30,734 bases of DNA from JBOGWY01 sp050694015 (lineage in GTDB: Bacteria; Actinomycetota; CADDZG01; WHSQ01). The stretch's first letter is position 1, and each line of letters opens with the position of its first letter. Below, piece after piece: positions 22,221-30,575 of the stretch. The stretch lies in NCBI GenBank assembly GCA_050694015.1, contig JBOGWY010000016.1:1-30734 (forward strand), given 5' to 3'. The notes under the pieces are model-generated. The model saw only the letters and a list, made by a program, of their open reading frames with translations. It had not been told where the DNA came from and did not search any database. Both the position numbers and the translations under genes were made by a program.

Positions 22221-24251
22221 TCAGGCGGCGCGGAGCGCTAGCGCGACGTCGATGCCGGCGACGGACACCCGGGCCTCGCCTTCATCTTCGACCACGATCC
22301 GTCGTGATGCAGAATCGCTCAGACCGGCTCGATCGACGACGGTCAACGTCACGGTGTACGTCCCCGCCTCGAGATAAGCGTGGGTACCGGTGACGCTCCG
22401 TTCCACCCCCGACGCGCGTTCCTCGACGACCCCCGCACTAGTCGCACCGTCGCCCCATGCCCAGACGGCCTCGTGCGCGTCGTCGTGATCGGGGTCGACG
22501 AAGACCGCTTCGGCCCCGACCTCGGTCCGTCTCTCCGTGAGTTTGATCGCCGCGATCTTTGGCGGTTCGTTGGGGAGCGGGGACTGCGTGACCGTTGGGG
22601 TCGGCGTGGGTGTCGGCGTTTCTGTCGGAGTCGGTGTGACGGTGGGGGTCGGCGACGGCTGCGGCGACGGGCTCGGGGTCGACTCGGGCGGGATCACCAC
22701 CGGTGGAACGGTGACCGTCGGGGTCGGCGTGGGTGTCGGCGTTGGCGTCGGGCTCGGGCTGGGGGTTGGGGTCGGGGACGGGGTTGCCGTCGGTGAAGGC
22801 GACGCCGAGGCCGACGGAACCGGCGCGGGCGTCGGGTCGACTCCGGGCTGGTCGGGCTCATCCGGAGCGGGTGTCGGAGGTGGCTCTGTCTGCAATGGGA
22901 TCGGGAACGTCGCCGGATCGAACGTCGGTTGCGCGTCGACGCGGCGCCCGAGGACCTCGTCATCGCGTTCCTCCGGTGCGTCGGCCACCGGCGAGTCGCC
23001 CGCGATCACGAATGGTCCGAGATGCACCGTGCTCGTCCATTCGTCGACCTCACCGCGAGTACGCAGGTGGAAGTACCAGCGCCCGTCGCTCAACTCGGGA
23101 CTGCTGACACCGGTCGACGCGCCGGGCAGGTCGGATGCGTCGTCCGGAAGATCGGTCTCTTGCTCGGACCACGCGACGGAGTACCCGGATACGTCGTCTT
23201 GACGCGACCACGCGATGTCTACGACGCGGTCGGTCGACGGGACGCCGAGCGCGTGGCTGGTGCTGTGCACGTCGTCCGGGTCCCGCACCTCGGCACCCCC
23301 GACGAACTGAGTGACGACCGCGAGCGTGATTGCCGCCACGCCGAGCAGCACGAGCCGATCTGGTGACAGCACCGCGCGCGCGGCTCGTCCGGCGTGCGAA
23401 GCACCCCCGTGAGGTGTCGCCGGCGCCGAGCCCGAGGCCGAGGTCTCGACGGCGTTCCATATGGATTCCCGCAGCCCCGGCGCAAGCGGCACCGGCACAA
23501 GAGCACGGAACAGCGCGATCGGCGAGACGAGGCGACGTTTCGTTTCACCGCAGATCTCGCATCTCCGGATGTGTCGCTGGATCGCTTTGTGGCTCTCGGG
23601 TGTGAGCGTGACGATGTCCAGCTCGGTCGCCAGCGCGTCCAACTCGGGGCACCGTCGCCTCCCGTTACGGAGTATGAGTTCGGATACGACCGAGTCCTCG
23701 AGCGTGTCCTTCAAGCGCGAGAGGCGCGTGTACACGGCTCCCTTACGAAGCCCGAGTGCATCCGACATCTCCTGCGCCGTGAGATCGCGGCGGACGTGCA
23801 TGTCCAGCAACGCGTAGTCCGAGGGGCCCAAGGCGCGCGCGCTGCTCCATACCAGGTCGACCATCTCCTGGTCGTAGAAGGCGTTCTCCGGATCCCCGAG
23901 CGCGTCGCCGTCGACGGTCATCATTCCCCCGCGTGGATCGTCGTCGAGAGGATCCAGCCGGATGACGCGTTTGCCCGTGCGGAGCTCGTCGATCGCGGCG
24001 TTGCGCGCGACGGCGTAGAGCCACGACTGGAGGTTGGCGATCGGCTTGCCGGCACGCAGTTGCTCCCACGCACGCGAGAAGGTGGTCTGAACGACGTCTG
24101 CCGCAAGGTCTCGGTCTCCGAGCATGCGGACGGCGAAGTCGTAGAGACCGCGGTTGTGTTGCTCGAACAGTGCCGCGAACGCCTCCTCGTCACCGCCCGC
24201 GGCGCGCGCCGCGAGAGCGTCCTCGGCGACGGGACGTCTCAACGCGGGCAC
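22221..24251 (-). CDS. Transmembrane ECF sigma factor fused to zinc-finger, TM and PKD domains
   Basis: One 676-residue frame (GTG start at 24251) combines parts normally on separate proteins. Residues 22-95 are sigma region 2 (FAALFEQHNRGLYDFAVRML, DVVQTTFSRAWEQL, NLQSWLYAVARNAAIDELR). Residues 130-190 are region 4 (LDMHVRRDLTAQEMSDALGL, GAVYTRLSRLKDTL). Residues 201-240 contain C201 and H227-x3-C231-x2-C234, as in zinc-binding anti-sigma domains. A single membrane helix is at about 299-318. Outside are a fibronectin-like region (about 340-417), a Pro/Thr/Ser stalk (455-560) and a PKD domain (563-656) with AVWAWGDG and GTHAYLEAGTYTVTLTV. It looks like a self-contained surface sensor that would need proteolysis or conformational release to direct transcription. 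No separate anti-sigma gene is near. Confidence 0.9.
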   Translation of the reverse strand: MPALRRPVAEDALAARAAGGDEEAFAALFEQHNRGLYDFAVRMLGDRDLAADVVQTTFSRAWEQLRAGKPIANLQSWLYAVARNAAIDELRTGKRVIRLDPLDDDPRGGMMTVDGDALGDPENAFYDQEMVDLVWSSARALGPSDYALLDMHVRRDLTAQEMSDALGLRKGAVYTRLSRLKDTLEDSVVSELILRNGRRRCPELDALATELDIVTLTPESHKAIQRHIRRCEICGETKRRLVSPIALFRALVPVPLAPGLRESIWNAVETSASGSAPATPHGGASHAGRAARAVLSPDRLVLLGVAAITLAVVTQFVGGAEVRDPDDVHSTSHALGVPSTDRVVDIAWSRQDDVSGYSVAWSEQETDLPDDASDLPGASTGVSSPELSDGRWYFHLRTRGEVDEWTSTVHLGPFVIAGDSPVADAPEERDDEVLGRRVDAQPTFDPATFPIPLQTEPPPTPAPDEPDQPGVDPTPAPVPSASASPSPTATPSPTPTPSPSPTPTPTPTPTPTVTVPPVVIPPESTPSPSPQPSPTPTVTPTPTETPTPTPTPTVTQSPLPNEPPKIAAIKLTERRTEVGAEAVFVDPDHDDAHEAVWAWGDGATSAGVVEERASGVERSVTGTHAYLEAGTYTVTLTVVDRAGLSDSASRRIVVEDEGEARVSVAGIDVALALRAA
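22574..22814 (-). repeat. Low-complexity Thr-Pro/Ser-Pro coding repeat
   Basis: Codons for residues about 480-560 of the sigma-factor fusion are imprecise hexamer repeats giving TPTPTP and SPSP runs. The plus strand is strongly G/T-biased with many GGG runs. The protein part is a likely extended stalk. Confidence 0.9.
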
Positions 24252-24333
24252 ATGTCAAATCTTGTGTGACTGCGGCCTCGTTCGCTAGGTGGTCACGAAC
24301 GCGCAGCGCGTCATTCGATCGTCAAAACTGGCC

Positions 24334-24954
24334 TCACGCTATGTGACATCCCACTAGGAACTCGTCCAACAGCTCGTCGGGAGTTCGTCGCCGAACCACG
24401 AAGGCGCGGGCTCGATCGGCGAGCTCCCCCATCACCTCGACCAGCAGGTTCCGTATCGGCTTGCGATGATCGCCGTAACCGCGCTCCTCGAGCCACGACT
24501 CGAGCTCGAGCAACTCCTCGTGACGTTCTGCGGCCTTGAACGGCAGTGCGAACGGATCCCAGCCGTGCTCGGCAGCCCACTCGTTGACCAACTCGCTCCA
24601 GCGGTCGTTGAAGGAGCGATAAGACGACGAATTGTCGAAGCTCGAGATGATGTCTTGCGGGATATCCGCCCACATCAGCTCGTGGATCTCGGCAGGGAGC
24701 TCGGTCGAGAAGGCTTCCGGGGTCTCCGTGACGCGCAGCCGCCGGGCGATCTCGAGCGTCGCATCCCACGTGAACCATGAGATACAGAAGAACGCCAGCT
24801 TCCGGCGGAGGAGGTCCTGCAGCACCAGCCACCGGTCGTACGGAAGGCGGTCACTCAACAGCGCCACCAGCGGGTTCGCGCCCGGGTCCAACTCTTCGTC
24901 CAGGAACTCGGACAAGCGCCGCGTCTCGCCCGAGAGGACCACGATCTCAGCCAC
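24334..24954 (-). CDS. Hypothetical protein, 206 residues, mostly helical
   Basis: I do not recognise this protein. It starts at GTG 24954 behind a strong ribosome binding site (GAGGAGG, six bases upstream). It has no signal peptide or clear membrane helix and is acidic and Trp/Leu-rich: FLDEELDPGANPLVALL, YDRWLVLQDLLRRKLAFFCISWF, FNDRWSELVNEWAAEHGWDP, LLELESWLEERGYGDHRKP. It lies upstream of the sigma-factor fusion on the same strand with an 82-bp gap, so joint transcription is possible. Good start signal and sensible composition support a real gene; function unknown. Confidence 0.75.
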   Translation of the reverse strand: MAEIVVLSGETRRLSEFLDEELDPGANPLVALLSDRLPYDRWLVLQDLLRRKLAFFCISWFTWDATLEIARRLRVTETPEAFSTELPAEIHELMWADIPQDIISSFDNSSSYRSFNDRWSELVNEWAAEHGWDPFALPFKAAERHEELLELESWLEERGYGDHRKPIRNLLVEVMGELADRARAFVVRRRTPDELLDEFLVGCHIA

Positions 24955-25022
24955 TTCAAGCCTCCTCTAGAGCCGGCTCCGTGCCGGCCGTTCAGAGGTA
25001 AGACGGAGAAGTCGGCGCGTTC

Positions 25023-26366
25023 TTACAGATCGTCGGCGCCCGATGCGGCAGGGGACCGGCGCCGTACAAGCAACAGAGTGGCGGCGCCGAGCGTGCCGGC
25101 CACCACCGATGCGATCAGGATCGCCAGCTTGGCCGGCGCGACGAGGGCCGGATCGTCGAAGGCGAGCCCGGTCACGAACAGCGACACCGTGAACCCGATG
25201 CCCGCGACGGCGGCCCCGCCGATGACGTGGCTCCACTCCATCCCGTCGGGCAGACGCCCGAGCCCCAATCGAACCGCGACCCACGACGCTCCGGAGATCC
25301 CGACGATCTTGCCGACCACGAGCCCGACGATGATCCCGAGCGCAACCCGCGCGCCGAGGGCCTCGGCGAACATGCCGCCGCTCAACGTCACGCCCGCGTT
25401 CGCGAGCGCGAACACCGGCACGACCACGAAGCTCGTCCACGGGTGTAGGAGGTGTTCGAGCCGCTCGGCCACCGAGACGACCTCGTTGCCCTGCATCGTG
25501 ATCTCTCGCAACGATTGCGCGTCCGGCTCCGACGACAGCCCGCGGGCACGGTCCAGGACGTCCGAGAACCCGCCGGGATCGGTCGGCAGCGCGGGCGTGA
25601 GGAGGCCCAGCGCGACCCCGGCGATCGTGGCGTGGACTCCCGAGGAGAACATCGCGAGCCATACCCCCGTTCCGATCACGACGTAGACCGGAACCCACAC
25701 AACCCTCACCCTCCGCAGGATGAGCATCACGATGATCAACGCCGCCGCGGTCGCGAGCCAGACCACCTGCAGGCCGCTCGAGTAGAAGAGCGCGATCACG
25801 AGGATCGCCCCGATGACGTCGACGATCGCGAGGCTCAACAGGAACACCTTCAGACCGGTCGGAACGCGATCGCTGAGCAGCGCGAGAACGCCGACCGCGA
25901 ACGCGATGTCGGTCGCCATCGGGATCCCCCATCCGCCGACCCCAGGTCCCCCGACGTTGAACGCGAGGTATAGGAGGGCCGGTCCGACCATCCCACCGAG
26001 TGCAGCGATCGCCGGCAAACTCGCCTTGCGCGCGTCATTGAGCTCGCCGGTGACCAACTCGCGCTTGATCTCGAGTCCGACCACGAAGAAGAACAACGCC
26101 ATCAACGCGTCGTTGACCCAGTGACGGAGATCCTCGGCAAGCTCGAAGGAACCGATCGAGATACGGAACTCCGTCTCCCACAGGGCCGCGTAGCCGTCGC
26201 GCAGCGGTGAGTTAGCCCATATGAGCGCGACGAGGGCGGCGGCCAGGAGGACGATGCCTCCGGCAGCTTCGGTTTGGAGGAAGGTCCGAACGGGACGCGC
26301 TATCAGGCGCGGCACGCGGCGGTCGCTCGACAGCCACGAACCTCGCAGCGGCGGAAGATCGGACAC
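25023..26366 (-). CDS. nhaA: NhaA-type Na+/H+ antiporter with altered Asp pair
   Basis: The 447-residue protein matches NhaA throughout: FLQTEAAGGIVLLAAALVALIWANS, HWVNDALMALFFFVVGLEIKREL, MATDIAFAVGVLALLSDRVP, HPWTSFVVVPVFALANAGV, VGKIVGI and GIGFTVSLFVTGLAF. NhaA expels Na+ or Li+ in exchange for protons. E. coli D133 corresponds to D153 and the K300 lysine is kept, but the essential pair D163-D164 reads D183-V184 (LAIVDVIGAI, codon GTC at 25815-25817). Ion binding should be affected. The GTG at 26366 behind AAGGAGG is preferred over an upstream start at 26393. Confidence 0.92.
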   Translation of the reverse strand: MSDLPPLRGSWLSSDRRVPRLIARPVRTFLQTEAAGGIVLLAAALVALIWANSPLRDGYAALWETEFRISIGSFELAEDLRHWVNDALMALFFFVVGLEIKRELVTGELNDARKASLPAIAALGGMVGPALLYLAFNVGGPGVGGWGIPMATDIAFAVGVLALLSDRVPTGLKVFLLSLAIVDVIGAILVIALFYSSGLQVVWLATAAALIIVMLILRRVRVVWVPVYVVIGTGVWLAMFSSGVHATIAGVALGLLTPALPTDPGGFSDVLDRARGLSSEPDAQSLREITMQGNEVVSVAERLEHLLHPWTSFVVVPVFALANAGVTLSGGMFAEALGARVALGIIVGLVVGKIVGISGASWVAVRLGLGRLPDGMEWSHVIGGAAVAGIGFTVSLFVTGLAFDDPALVAPAKLAILIASVVAGTLGAATLLLVRRRSPAASGADDL

Positions 26367-26458
26367 CGGGCCTCCTTGGTCGCGGTCCAACAAGTGCCGA
26401 CCAGACTTCCCGGCTCACCGGTCGCCAGGGTAAGCGACGCGCGCCCTAAGGTCTCGCG

Positions 26459-27562
26459 ATGCCTCCCACGATCGCCGAACGCAGATTCCACAACCTGGGT
26501 CTGGACCGCCCTCGTTTCGATAGGGCCGACGAGGTCGTGGGATGGCTCGTCGCGGTGCAATCTCAGGACTTCGGCCCGGCCAAATGGTCGGTAGCGATGC
26601 GTGCAACTGATCTCGACGACGCGGCGATGGATCGGGCATTCGCCGAGGGACGGATCCTGCGAACGCACGTGCTGCGTCCCACGTGGCACTTCGTGCTGCC
26701 TGCGGATATCCGCTGGTTACAGCAACTGACCGGGCCGCGCGTGCGCGCGGCGATGGCCTACTACGACCGGCAGTTGGAGCTCGACCGCCCCGAGCTGACG
26801 CGCTGCCGCAGAGTCATCGAACGTGCCCTGACCGACACCCATCTCACGCGGAGAGACCTCGGCGCGCACCTGGCGCGCGCGGGCGTCGTCGCCGAAGGAC
26901 AGCGCCTGGGACACATCCTCATGCATTGCGAACTCGACGCGGTGATCTGCAGCGGCGTCCCGAAAGGCAAGCAGCAGACGTACGCGCTGGTCGACCAACG
27001 GGCGCCCGGAGCGAGGACGCTCGACGACGACGAGGCGCTGCACGAGTTCGTGGTGCGTTACTTCAGGAGCCACGGACCGGCCGGTGCCAAGGACCTGCAG
27101 GCGTGGTCGAGCCTGCCGGCGACGCAGATCCGTCGGGGGATAGAGATGGCCGCCGACAATCTCGAACAAGAAACCTTCGATGGAATCACCTATCTGTCCG
27201 CCGGCGGCGGCCGCATAGGGAAGGTCAAAGCACCCAGCGCGCACCTTCTTCAGGGCTACGACGAGTACATCATGGGCTACAAGGAGACACGCTTCTGGCT
27301 CGATGTCGAGCGGCTTGCCGGAGGCGCGATCCTGGATCGGAGCGTGCCGATCGGCATGGTCACGATCGACGGCCAGCTGGCCGGACACTGGAAGAGAACG
27401 GTCGCAAGAGATGCGCTATCGCTAGAGATGCATCTCAGACGGAAGCTGACTACTGCAGAGAAACGTTCGTTGGAGAACGTTGCCAACGCCCACGCGCGAT
27501 ATCTGGGTCTGGCTCGCGCCACGATCGGCTACCGGACCATCGCCCGCAGCTCGCGCGCTTGA
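26459..27562 (+). CDS. AlkZ/YcaQ-like winged-helix DNA glycosylase (HTH_42 family)
   Basis: The 367-residue protein matches the HTH_42 (winged helix DNA-binding) family that includes AlkZ and YcaQ, glycosylases that remove bulky alkylated bases and unhook interstrand crosslinks. Landmarks are VAVQSQDFGPAKWSVAMR (residues about 31-48), RTHVLRPTWHFVLPADIRWL, THLTRRDLGAHLARAGV, YFRSHGPAGAKDLQAWSSLP and LLQGYDEYIMGYKE. The catalytic motif of AlkZ is Q-x-Q; here Q34-S-Q36 lies in the expected place. Some family members have no known activity. The ATG at 26459 sits in the divergent gap with nhaA. Confidence 0.82.
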   Translation: MPPTIAERRFHNLGLDRPRFDRADEVVGWLVAVQSQDFGPAKWSVAMRATDLDDAAMDRAFAEGRILRTHVLRPTWHFVLPADIRWLQQLTGPRVRAAMAYYDRQLELDRPELTRCRRVIERALTDTHLTRRDLGAHLARAGVVAEGQRLGHILMHCELDAVICSGVPKGKQQTYALVDQRAPGARTLDDDEALHEFVVRYFRSHGPAGAKDLQAWSSLPATQIRRGIEMAADNLEQETFDGITYLSAGGGRIGKVKAPSAHLLQGYDEYIMGYKETRFWLDVERLAGGAILDRSVPIGMVTIDGQLAGHWKRTVARDALSLEMHLRRKLTTAEKRSLENVANAHARYLGLARATIGYRTIARSSRA

Positions 27563-27597
27563 TCGCCGCCAAAAAAGGGGTGCCCTGAGCCGGAAGT

Positions 27598-27640
27598 GTG
27601 TGTGCACGGGGTTCGGAACCCCTGTACCCCGTGAACACGC
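27598..27640. terminator. Long GC-rich hairpin between convergent genes
   Basis: GTGTGTGCACGGGG (27598-27611) can pair with CCCCGTGAACACGC (27627-27640), 12 of 14 positions. A competing inner palindrome GGGGTTC-G-GAACCCC lies at 27608-27622. It sits between the ends of the AlkZ-like gene (27562) and the exonuclease gene (27677). No T-tract follows, so a bidirectional barrier or terminator is only inferred. Confidence 0.5.
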
Positions 27641-27676
27641 GATCCCTGCCCCGACCCCCCTCGCGAAAAACGTCGC

Positions 27677-28573
27677 CTATGAAGTCAGCGCGTCCAACAG
27701 TGAGGTGATCGGGCTCTTGAGGCCGACCGCCTCGGCAGCCGCGATGATCTCGTCGCGCGGGAGGTCCTTCGGTCGCGTCGCGTCACCTTCGTCGAGGTCG
27801 ACGTCGGTCGCGATGGTGACCACCTGGACCGCCCGGCGCACGTAATCGGCTTCGCGGCGGACCTTCCGGAGCGCCGTAGTGGCGCTCTCACGCTCCGCCG
27901 CGGCGAGCACCGCGTCGATATCTCCGTAGCGCGCCACCAAGGATGCGGCGGTCTTCTCCCCTATTCCGGTGACTCCCGGCAGTCCATCGGAAGGATCACC
28001 GCGGAGAATCGCGAAGTCCCGGTAAGCGGTGCCGGGGATCGCGTAACGCTTCTCGATGTAGGCCTCGTCGACGATGTCGAGCTTGCTCACGCCCCGGATC
28101 GGGAACAGCACGACGACGTCGGCCTCGCGCACGAGCTGGAACAGATCCCGGTCCCCCGAGAAGATCACCACCCGTCCCGGCGCGCGCTGCACGAGCGTCC
28201 CGATGACGTCTTCGGCCTCGTAGTCGGGATGGCCGAAGACGGCGATGTCGCACATCTCGAGGAAGCTGTAGAGGATCGGGACCTGCGTGGCCAGTCGTGC
28301 CTCGGCGGCCTCCTGTTGACTCCCGGGCGTGGCGCGCACGTTCTTGTATGCGGGGATCAGATCAACGCGCCACTGGGGACGCCAGTTGTCGTCCGACGCG
28401 CACGCGATGTAGTCGGGGTCGAGATCGGCTACGAGACGCGCCAGCATGCGGAAGAACCCGTACGCGGCGTTGATCGGCTCTCCGTCGGGTCGCGTGATGC
28501 TGTCGGGAGTGGAGAAGAGAGCTCTGTAGAAGAGGCTCGGAGCGTCGACGAGAAGCGTTAGCGAATCGTCCAC
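27677..28573 (-). CDS. 5'-3' exonuclease (PolA N-terminal/flap nuclease family)
   Basis: The 298-residue protein is a stand-alone 5' nuclease. It has the acidic metal-binding residues of the family: LLVDAPSLFYRALFS, YIACASDD, DYEAEDVIGTL, VIFSGDRDLFQL and GDPSDGLPGVTGIGEKTAASL, the last being the helix-3-turn-helix DNA grip. DNA polymerase I domains are absent. Such proteins remove RNA primers or 5' flaps in replication and repair. The start is GTG 28573. It is convergent with the AlkZ-like glycosylase and 26 bp from the stop of the DrrB-like gene's neighbourhood, so a shared transcript with drrAB downstream is not indicated. Confidence 0.92.
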   Translation of the reverse strand: MDDSLTLLVDAPSLFYRALFSTPDSITRPDGEPINAAYGFFRMLARLVADLDPDYIACASDDNWRPQWRVDLIPAYKNVRATPGSQQEAAEARLATQVPILYSFLEMCDIAVFGHPDYEAEDVIGTLVQRAPGRVVIFSGDRDLFQLVREADVVVLFPIRGVSKLDIVDEAYIEKRYAIPGTAYRDFAILRGDPSDGLPGVTGIGEKTAASLVARYGDIDAVLAAAERESATTALRKVRREADYVRRAVQVVTIATDVDLDEGDATRPKDLPRDEIIAAAEAVGLKSPITSLLDALTS

Positions 28574-28599
28574 GCCCCGAGCCTCCTACGACTCGTTAG

Positions 28600-29409
28600 T
28601 TAGCGTGTTGCAGCCTTGTTGTACTGGCGTACCGACAGCGGGATGAAGATCGCCAGGATGACCGCGATGCAGATCAAGGAGTACACGATGGGATTCTCCA
28701 TCGACCACGCATCGGGTACCGGCAGCTGCCCGTTCCCGGTGTTTCCGAACGCCTCGCGTACTGCCTGCGCGACCGTCGACACCGGGTTCCAGTTCGAGAA
28801 CGCTTTCAGCGGTCCCGGAAGTCTGTCCCCCGGCACGAACGCGTTGGACACGAACGTCAACGGGAAGATGAACATGAACGACGCGTTGTTCACCGCTTCG
28901 ACCGTCTTCACCTTCAATCCGGCGAACGCCATCATCCACGAGATCGCGTAGGCGAACGCCAGCAGGAGCGCGAACCCACCGAGCGCCTCGATGAAGCTGG
29001 TCTGGATCCGCCATCCGATGATGAGGCCGGTGATCGCCATGACGACGATGGACGTCGAGTTGTAGAAGACCGAGTCGCTGAGCGTGCGACCGAATAGGAC
29101 TGCGGACCTTGCCATCGGCAGCGAGCGGAACCGATCGATGATGCCCTTCGTCATGTCTTCGGCCATGCCGGCGCCGGTCCACGTCGAGCCGAACGCGACG
29201 GTCTGCACGAAGATCCCGGCCATCAGGAACTCGCGGTAGTTCATGCCGGGGACGTCGATCGCGCTGCCGAAGACGTAGCCGAACAGCAGCACGAACATGA
29301 CCGGCGACATCAGCGTCCATACGAGCAGCTCCGGGACGCGCGTGATCTTGATCAGGTTGCGCTTCGCGACGACGGCACCGTCGGCGAGCGCGTAAGCGAT
29401 CGAACTCAT
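28600..29409 (-). CDS. DrrB-like ABC-2 transporter permease
   Basis: The 269-residue permease has about six helices and DrrB landmarks: TRVPELLVWTLMSPVMFVLLFGYVFG (N-terminal helix), FLMAGIFVQTVAFGS, DMTKGIIDRFRSLPMARSAVL, NNASFMFIFPLTFVSNAFVP and the C-terminal NPIVYSLICIAVILAIFIPLS. It overlaps the upstream ATPase by 4 bp (29406-29409). In DrrAB systems the pair exports hydrophobic drugs or lipids; here the substrate is unknown. Confidence 0.93.
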   Translation of the reverse strand: MSSIAYALADGAVVAKRNLIKITRVPELLVWTLMSPVMFVLLFGYVFGSAIDVPGMNYREFLMAGIFVQTVAFGSTWTGAGMAEDMTKGIIDRFRSLPMARSAVLFGRTLSDSVFYNSTSIVVMAITGLIIGWRIQTSFIEALGGFALLLAFAYAISWMMAFAGLKVKTVEAVNNASFMFIFPLTFVSNAFVPGDRLPGPLKAFSNWNPVSTVAQAVREAFGNTGNGQLPVPDAWSMENPIVYSLICIAVILAIFIPLSVRQYNKAATR

Positions 29410-30422
29410 CGCACGGCCTCCTTCTCGCGTACGTCGGTGTCTTCCTCGGATCTGGTGTCGCCCAGTTCCGCTTCGGCGACCTCTTCGGCCGCGTGGCCGG
29501 TGAGCGACAGGAACACATCATCGAGCGTGGGACGTCGCAATCCCACGTCGACCACCGCAACGTTCGCGTCGGACAGGCGCTGCAGGACCTGGCGCAGTGC
29601 GTCGGCTCCGCCCGTCACTCCGGCGGTGAGCTTGCGCGTCTGCTCTTGGACCTGCACCTCGTCGACCGAGATCCCACCGAGGATCGTCTGTGCCGGCGCG
29701 ACGTCGGCGAAGTCGGCGAGGACGAGCTCGATGCGCTCGCCGCCTACCTGCCTCTTGAGCGCGTCGGCCGTTCCCTGCGCGATCTTGCGGCCTTTGTCGA
29801 TCACGACGATGTCGTCACACAGACGGTCGGCCTCCTCCATGTACTGCGTGGTCAGGAGAACGGTCGCGCCGCCCTTCGCAAGCTCGTGGATCGTGTCCCA
29901 CATCTGCACGCGGCTGCGGGGGTCGAGACCGGTCGTCGGCTCGTCCAAGAACACGACCTCCGGCTCGGCCACCAGGGCCGCCGCCAGGTCGAGACGACGT
30001 CGCATGCCGCCCGAGTACGTCTTCGCGGGACGGTCGGCGGCCTCGTCCAACTCGAAGCGCGCGAGAAGCTCCGTGGCTTTCGCCTTCGAACGTTGCTTGC
30101 CGAGGTGGTAGAGGCGCCCCACCATGTCGAGATTCTCGAACCCGGTCAGGTACTCGTCCACGGCGGCGTTCTGACCGGACAGCCCGATCTTCTCGCGCAC
30201 CTTGTGCTGGTCCTTGCGCACGTCCAACCCGGCCACCATCACTTCGCCTTCATCGGCGTCGAGCAACGTCGTGAGGATCCTCACGGCAGTCGTCTTGCCG
30301 GCACCGTTCGGCCCCAGGAGCCCCAGCACGGTTCCCTTCGGAACGGCCAGGTCGAGACCGTCCAGCGCCGTGACCTTGCCGTAGCGCTTCACGAGGCCCG
30401 ACGTTCGGATCATTTCGGTCAT
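29406..30422 (-). CDS. DrrA-like ABC transporter ATP-binding protein
   Basis: The 338-residue ATPase has Walker A GPNGAGKTTAVRIL, Q-loop IGLSGQNAAVDEYLTG (typical DrrA), signature YSGGMRRRLDLAAAL, Walker B VVFLDEPTTGLD, the switch region LLTTQYMEEAD and the DrrA C-terminal domain ending RRPTLDDVFLSLTGHAAEE. It heads a two-gene operon with the permease. The upstream 150 bp carry GAGGTGA before the ATG and a candidate promoter (TTGTAA, then TTTACTAGCGAT) on the minus strand. Confidence 0.95.
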   Translation of the reverse strand: MTEMIRTSGLVKRYGKVTALDGLDLAVPKGTVLGLLGPNGAGKTTAVRILTTLLDADEGEVMVAGLDVRKDQHKVREKIGLSGQNAAVDEYLTGFENLDMVGRLYHLGKQRSKAKATELLARFELDEAADRPAKTYSGGMRRRLDLAAALVAEPEVVFLDEPTTGLDPRSRVQMWDTIHELAKGGATVLLTTQYMEEADRLCDDIVVIDKGRKIAQGTADALKRQVGGERIELVLADFADVAPAQTILGGISVDEVQVQEQTRKLTAGVTGGADALRQVLQRLSDANVAVVDVGLRRPTLDDVFLSLTGHAAEEVAEAELGDTRSEEDTDVREKEAVR

Positions 30423-30575
30423 ACGTTCACCTCTATCTCTCTCTCCACGGCTCCGTTACGAAGACCGTGCTCTGTGCTTTCGATCCCTAAGACCCGCCGG
30501 TGGCGGAAAACTCATCGCTAGTAAAACGACCCGGGGCCTTACAACGCCATGGGGTTCTGATTGTTCCGTTCTCCT

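Noticed and set aside
22380..23202. Plus-strand frames with Gly/Val repeats opposite the sigma-factor fusion
   Set aside because: They are the complement of the Thr-Pro codon repeats and carry no gene signals.
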